DNA of 64,000 bases from Arthrobotrys musiformis. Taxonomy: Eukaryota > Ascomycota > Orbiliomycetes > Orbiliales > Orbiliaceae. A model generated the notes under the pieces. That model searched no databases and was not told the origin of the DNA. It was given only the letters and a program-made list of their open reading frames with translations. Shown here in pieces: positions 60,374 through 64,000 of the stretch. The DNA is taken from contig JAVHJL010000010.1 of assembly GCA_036971715.1 (NCBI GenBank), forward strand, positions 620,001-684,000, written 5' to 3'. The translations under genes and the position numbers were made by a program. Position 1 is the first letter of the stretch; every line of letters begins with the position of its first letter.

Positions 60374-61721
60374 ATGGATGCGATTGAGAAGGAGCTGGAC
60401 AGGCTCACAAACGGGGCGAATTTGTCCAAGTCCGTCAAAGAGATTGACAAATGCTTGGAGCTGCTGTTGGCCGCTCGGACGACCATCGAGAACGGTATAT
60501 ATTGCGGACTCTATATCCCGCGTCAAACCTAGAATTCGGGCACGTTTGAGACTAACTTGCTGCTTAAGATCCCTCTGCGACTATTTCTACACTTCAAACG
60601 CTAGAACCGGGGCTCAAGGCGGGATTTCAGGCTGCGAATGAAAGTTTGAAGGGCCTCCATGGAGGTATCGGGAAATATGGCAAGGCTCTGGACAAGGTAT
60701 GTAGCACTTTCGGGCACCGGACACTAATCTACTATACGAGAGCTAATTCACGGCGTGTAGAAATTCAAAACTACGAATACAAAAGAGTACCCTTTCGGTG
60801 CTCTCGGAAACAGCCAACCCCTCATAAACCGCGCGATAATGATGCATCTTCTCCGTGAGGGCAACTTTGAAATCGCCGAGATGTTTTCCCAGGAGGCAGA
60901 TCTCGCGGGGAGTGTTCCTTCGGTTCTGGAGCTCGAATTTCGAGAACTGTTTTCTATTCAAGAGTCTCTCCGACGGAAGGAGTTGCAACCTGCGATAGAA
61001 TGGGCTGAGAAACGTCGGGATTCGTTAGAATCTAGAGCTAGCAACTTGGAGTTCGAGTTGCACCGTTTGCAATTTCTGGTCTTTTTGTTCGAAGGCGGCG
61101 CAGGTGGCCAGAGACTGGCTTTGGAATATTCCAAAAGCCGGTTTTTGCCGTTCCAGAAAAAGTATCTTCCAGGTTTGTGATCCCCCGTTTTTCCTTCGAG
61201 CTGAGAATATGATTTTAATAATTTGATTGATAGAAATCACACGGCTCGCCGGCTGCTTGGTATATCGCGAGATACTATCAACTTCACCTTATGCCACATT
61301 AGTCCAGGATGATTCGTCATGGCAAAGTATAATTGATGCATTTACCACCGAATTCTGTGCTATGCTTCGACTCTCAGCGGAATCGCCGCTCTATGTTGCA
61401 GCGACGGCTGGCACCATCGCCCTACCTACCTTCAACAAGATGTCAACAATTATGAAAGCCAAAAAGACGGAATGGACAAGTCAAAATGAAATTCCTTTCG
61501 AAGTTCCTCTTCCGGACAAGTTCAAATATCATTCCATATTTGTCTGTCCAGTGTCCAAGGACCAGACTACTGATTCGAATCCTCCGATGATGATTCCTTG
61601 TGGTCACGTGTTGGCTAAGGACACCGTGCAAAAACTTGCCAGGGGCACGGGTAGTCGGTATAAATGTCCTTATTGCCCTGCTGACAGCTTCCCGAAAGAG
61701 GCTCGGGAAATCTATCTGTAG
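60374..61721 (+). CDS. RMD5: Rmd5/Gid2, GID E3 ubiquitin ligase subunit
   Basis: Rmd5 with Gid9 forms the catalytic RING core of the GID/CTLH complex, which degrades gluconeogenic enzymes when glucose returns. Exons 60374-60494, 60569-60696, 60761-61172 and 61234-61721 join in frame to give 382 aa. The start MDAIEKELDRLTNG is at 60374. A LisH/CTLH region follows: 'INRAIMMHLLREGNFEIAEM' then FSQEADL, 'RELFSIQESLRRKELQPAIE' with WAEKRRDSLE, and FELHRLQFLVFLF. The C-terminal RING-like domain has 'SIFVCPVSKDQTTDSNPPMM', IPCGHVLAKDTVQKLARG and RYKCPYCP. The first Cys pair of a normal RING is replaced by CPVS, the usual degenerate form in Rmd5, while CGH and CPYC are kept. Convergent with UTP11. 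Confidence 0.94.
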
Positions 61722-62101
61722 CTACAAGTGAAGGTGTTGGGTTTATGGATTTGGCGTAAGCTTTTGGACAGATAGGCATTGATATGTGACTGCGCGTGTC
61801 GAGGCGTTATTGGGTTTCCTTTCTTGTTTTTCTCTTGTCTTGTTATGAACTCTACTCTAATCGGTCTTGGGGCAAAGTGGGAGTGTTTCTTCTCGGATTC
61901 GGATCCTTCAATTTGAACTTGGGCGACGTTCATCAGTTTCTATAGTGTACACTAACTAGCCGTCGTTATAGATAACCAAATTCTATTAGACAACGCTAAG
62001 ATTTCAAATAAAAGAAAAAAGGACTTTTAAAGATCTCCGGAACACCAGTACCCATGCAGTATAGTACACGTTATGGAAGAAGGCGATTGATCGATCGCAT
62101 T
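61722..62101. other. Convergent 3' interval, RMD5 / UTP11
   Basis: 380 bases between two stops, shared by both 3' UTRs. It contains AATAAA-like strings on the plus strand near 62006. Confidence 0.55.
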
Positions 62102-62906
62102 TCACTTCTTCCGGGCGTTATTGAACCATCTCTTTCCAGTCTTTGTGAGCCCCATTCTCGGTGCACTTTTGCCCATGAATTCTCTTTGTGCATCCAACTC
62201 CCTCTCTAGGCCTCGGAGTTCATCCTCGCGCTTCATCCTCGCCTCAAGTTCTTTGTATTTTGCCATCCGCGCCTTTGCAGCCTTCTGTTCCGCTTTTGTC
62301 GGCTTGATTTCGTCGGCTTCGCTGTCTTCATCCTCCCAGTCCATCTCATCCTCATCCACCACTTTCTTTTTGCTCTTAGCAGGCTTGATGACATTGCCCT
62401 CCTCATCAAAGACCTTTTTCTTTCCTCCCCCGACTCCGCTGTCCGCCCCGTCCAAACCTACGAACACCAGCCCCTCCTCCAACTTCTCCCGTTTCCTCCT
62501 CTCCACATCCCCCATAATTCTTAAATACGCCTTATCCTGCGTCTTCAACCCCCTAACCGTATCCATCGACAAAACCCGACTATCATTCCCAGCACCCCGT
62601 TCCTTGACAAAAACCCCACCATCCCTCGTCCGGGCGTTAACCATCCCAAAGTAGAATTCATCCGGATTTCTTTCGGAAGCCTTAGACTTCAAGATCTTTA
62701 AGCGCGCCTTTTTGGAGTTGTAGTCTTGCGCGCGGAGGGCGTAGTCTTTGTGTTTTTCGAGGTGGCCGTATTTTTGGCGGGAGGAGATTTGGGAACGTTC
62801 TTTGTGGTTGCGACGTTGGATTGCATTGCGCATTGACGCTGGGTTTTTTTGTGATAGAGTTAGTTGGAGTCCTGGGGGTATGGTGTTAGATGGGGTGCTT
62901 ACACAT
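62102..62906 (-). CDS. UTP11: Utp11, U3 snoRNP-associated SSU processome protein
   Basis: Utp11 is a component of the small-subunit processome, needed for early pre-18S rRNA cleavage in the nucleolus. Two exons, 62906-62903 (ATGT only) and 62838-62102, join in phase 1 to give 246 aa starting MSSMRNAIQRRNHKERSQ. This restores the Ser-Ser-Met start of the family; the unspliced frame would start at the later Met. Family marks continue with 'LEKHKDYALRAQDYNSKKAR', KILKSKASERNPDEFYFGMV and NARTRDG, and 'TQDKAYLRIM' in the middle. The C-terminal half has an acidic DEDEMDWEDEDSEADEIKPT insert, a charged helix rich in Lys/Glu, and the ending GLTKTGKRWFNNARKK. Similar length to known Utp11 proteins (~250). 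Confidence 0.95.
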
Positions 62907-63335
62907 GATGATTGGTGGTACTGTTTGAGGACAGTGGACCTTGGGGAGGTTGATGGTCAGGCGCAAGTTTACTGTCGCTGGATTTGTGTCGCTCAAGGAA
63001 CCAAAATTTCGAGATCTTGGCAAAGAAACACGTGACTAAAATTGACGAATCGAAATACCACATGAACAACACAGATGTATGTATTCATCGTCTCGACCTA
63101 GACTCGGACCTTAAGACCTATCTACATTATATAGCAAATTGACCGCTAATTAACTCTGAGAATGTATTCAGCAATGCCCATAGGCTTATTCTTGTCAGCC
63201 AAGACTACTTTACGACTTTTATCAAGCGGTGGACTGATCAAGTATCATGCCTTCATTATAAAATTGTTGCTTATCCAGAGCCTGTTTATAGTTTGATAAA
63301 ACCTCGATTCCTACCACTTTCTATAGTTGGATCTG
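62907..63335. other. Intergenic: UTP11 promoter and ankyrin-gene 3' side
   Basis: 429 bases between two minus-strand genes. AT-rich in the right half. No gene is seen. Confidence 0.55.
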
Positions 63336-64000
63336 CTAGTCAGAATAGACACCATACGTATACTTTCTTTGCAACTCCCGAATGAAAATAGCGGCTGCCA
63401 TCCTACTCTTTGCATGCGGGGCTGTTAGCGAGCTACTGTTGCCTTTAACCTCCAGACCAAGCTGTGACAACTTCTTAGCTATTGCTAATCCGCATTCTCG
63501 GCTCTCTAAAGCGAAATCATAAGGAGACTCTCCATCATCGTTGCAAACATTTGGGTCTATATCCGGCAGCTTAAGAAATTGCTCCACCACAGCTACATTG
63601 CCGATCAGGGCTGCATAATGCAAGGGCGTATTTCCGAACTTGTCCTTTGAGTTGCACAAACCCCTTCTCCACGACAAAGGATGGTCTGTTTTATCGATTA
63701 TCTCGCCTAGATGCTCTTTTTCATACCTGTCCTCCTCAAGTCTTTCCATGATATTATGGACTGAAGTGTTGATAAGATATGCCATAGTGTCAGCCAGCGG
63801 TTGCCTGACTTCAAAGTATCTATCAGATAGAACTGTGTTATGACAATGGTAGTGTAAAAGGACCCGAGTAACCTCGGGCGAGTTCACTGCATAGTGAAAC
63901 GGTAGTCGTCCAAAGGAGTCCTTGATGCCGTAAATGAGCAGTGGCCCGGAATTGAGCAGTAGCATCGCCATCGTTCTAGGGTTTCCTGCTTTTGCGGCAA
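63336..64000 (-). CDS. Ankyrin-repeat protein, 5' end cut by window edge
   Basis: The frame is open from the right edge, so the start lies outside; the Met at 63971 is internal (edge residues read AAKAGNPRTMAMLLL). At least 220 residues are present. Repeats: 'GIKDSFGRLPFHYAVNSPEV' with TRVLLHYH; and 'CNSKDKFGNTPLHYAALIGN' with VAVVEQFLKLPDIDPNVCND and DGESPYDFALESRECGLAIA. The TPLH and DxxGxxP patterns are classic ankyrin helix caps. The middle ~70 residues (ADTMAYLINTSVHNIMERLE, KTDHPLSWRRGL) are an insert between repeats. The end (MAAAIFIRELQRKYTYGVYS) is unusual. Ankyrin repeats bind proteins; no catalytic domain is present in this part, but one could precede it outside the window. Confidence 0.85.
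   Translation of the reverse strand, partial: AAKAGNPRTMAMLLLNSGPLLIYGIKDSFGRLPFHYAVNSPEVTRVLLHYHCHNTVLSDRYFEVRQPLADTMAYLINTSVHNIMERLEEDRYEKEHLGEIIDKTDHPLSWRRGLCNSKDKFGNTPLHYAALIGNVAVVEQFLKLPDIDPNVCNDDGESPYDFALESRECGLAIAKKLSQLGLEVKGNSSSLTAPHAKSRMAAAIFIRELQRKYTYGVYSD

Overview
The window is nuclear DNA of a filamentous ascomycete fungus. Protein-coding genes are broken by short introns, mostly 50-80 nt, with GT..AG ends and TACTAAC/CTAAY-like branch sites. The gene set is fungal: a fused HIS4, a GWT1, a Psr-type phosphatase, an SFR1, and secreted proteins with Kex2-type KR sites. An early-diverging Pezizomycotina lineage is possible, but the sequence alone does not settle the class. I see no bacterial-style operon, CRISPR array, rRNA, credible tRNA, or intact transposon.

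Layout. 1-5158: a 3'-truncated SEL1L/HRD3 (ERAD) gene and a PSR-type phosphatase, both on the minus strand. 5159-30681: a very gene-poor 25.5 kb. I can support only a 150-aa conserved-looking fungal protein (11951-12403, minus) and a 50-aa Cys-rich protein (25417-25569, plus). One weak minus-strand candidate lies at 21906-22498. The rest is low-complexity sequence, homopolymers and a few inverted repeats. 30682-37079: VPS28, trifunctional HIS4 (with a Gcn4/CPC1-type TGAGTCA upstream) and ribosomal protein eL20, all minus. 37726-42809: a divergent pair, a 2-oxoglutarate/Fe(II) oxygenase (minus) and a secreted alpha-L-rhamnosidase (plus), sharing a 1.2-kb promoter region. 43350-54752: a WDR89-like WD40 protein, SFR1/MEI5, a Thr-rich secreted protein, GWT1, NOC2 and a 112-aa secreted protein. 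56279-64000: a DUF7029/DUF7223-type secreted protein, a small membrane protein, RMD5/GID2, UTP11 and a 5'-truncated ankyrin-repeat protein.

The genes are mostly independent housekeeping functions: ER-associated degradation, ESCRT-I, histidine synthesis, GPI-anchor synthesis, ribosome assembly (eL20, NOC2, UTP11), GID ubiquitin ligase and recombination. Between them lie accessory secreted or metabolic genes. The only pair whose arrangement suggests joint action is the oxygenase/rhamnosidase pair. Exon structures were worked out by hand from splice signals and reading-frame continuity. They close in frame for every complete spliced gene reported.
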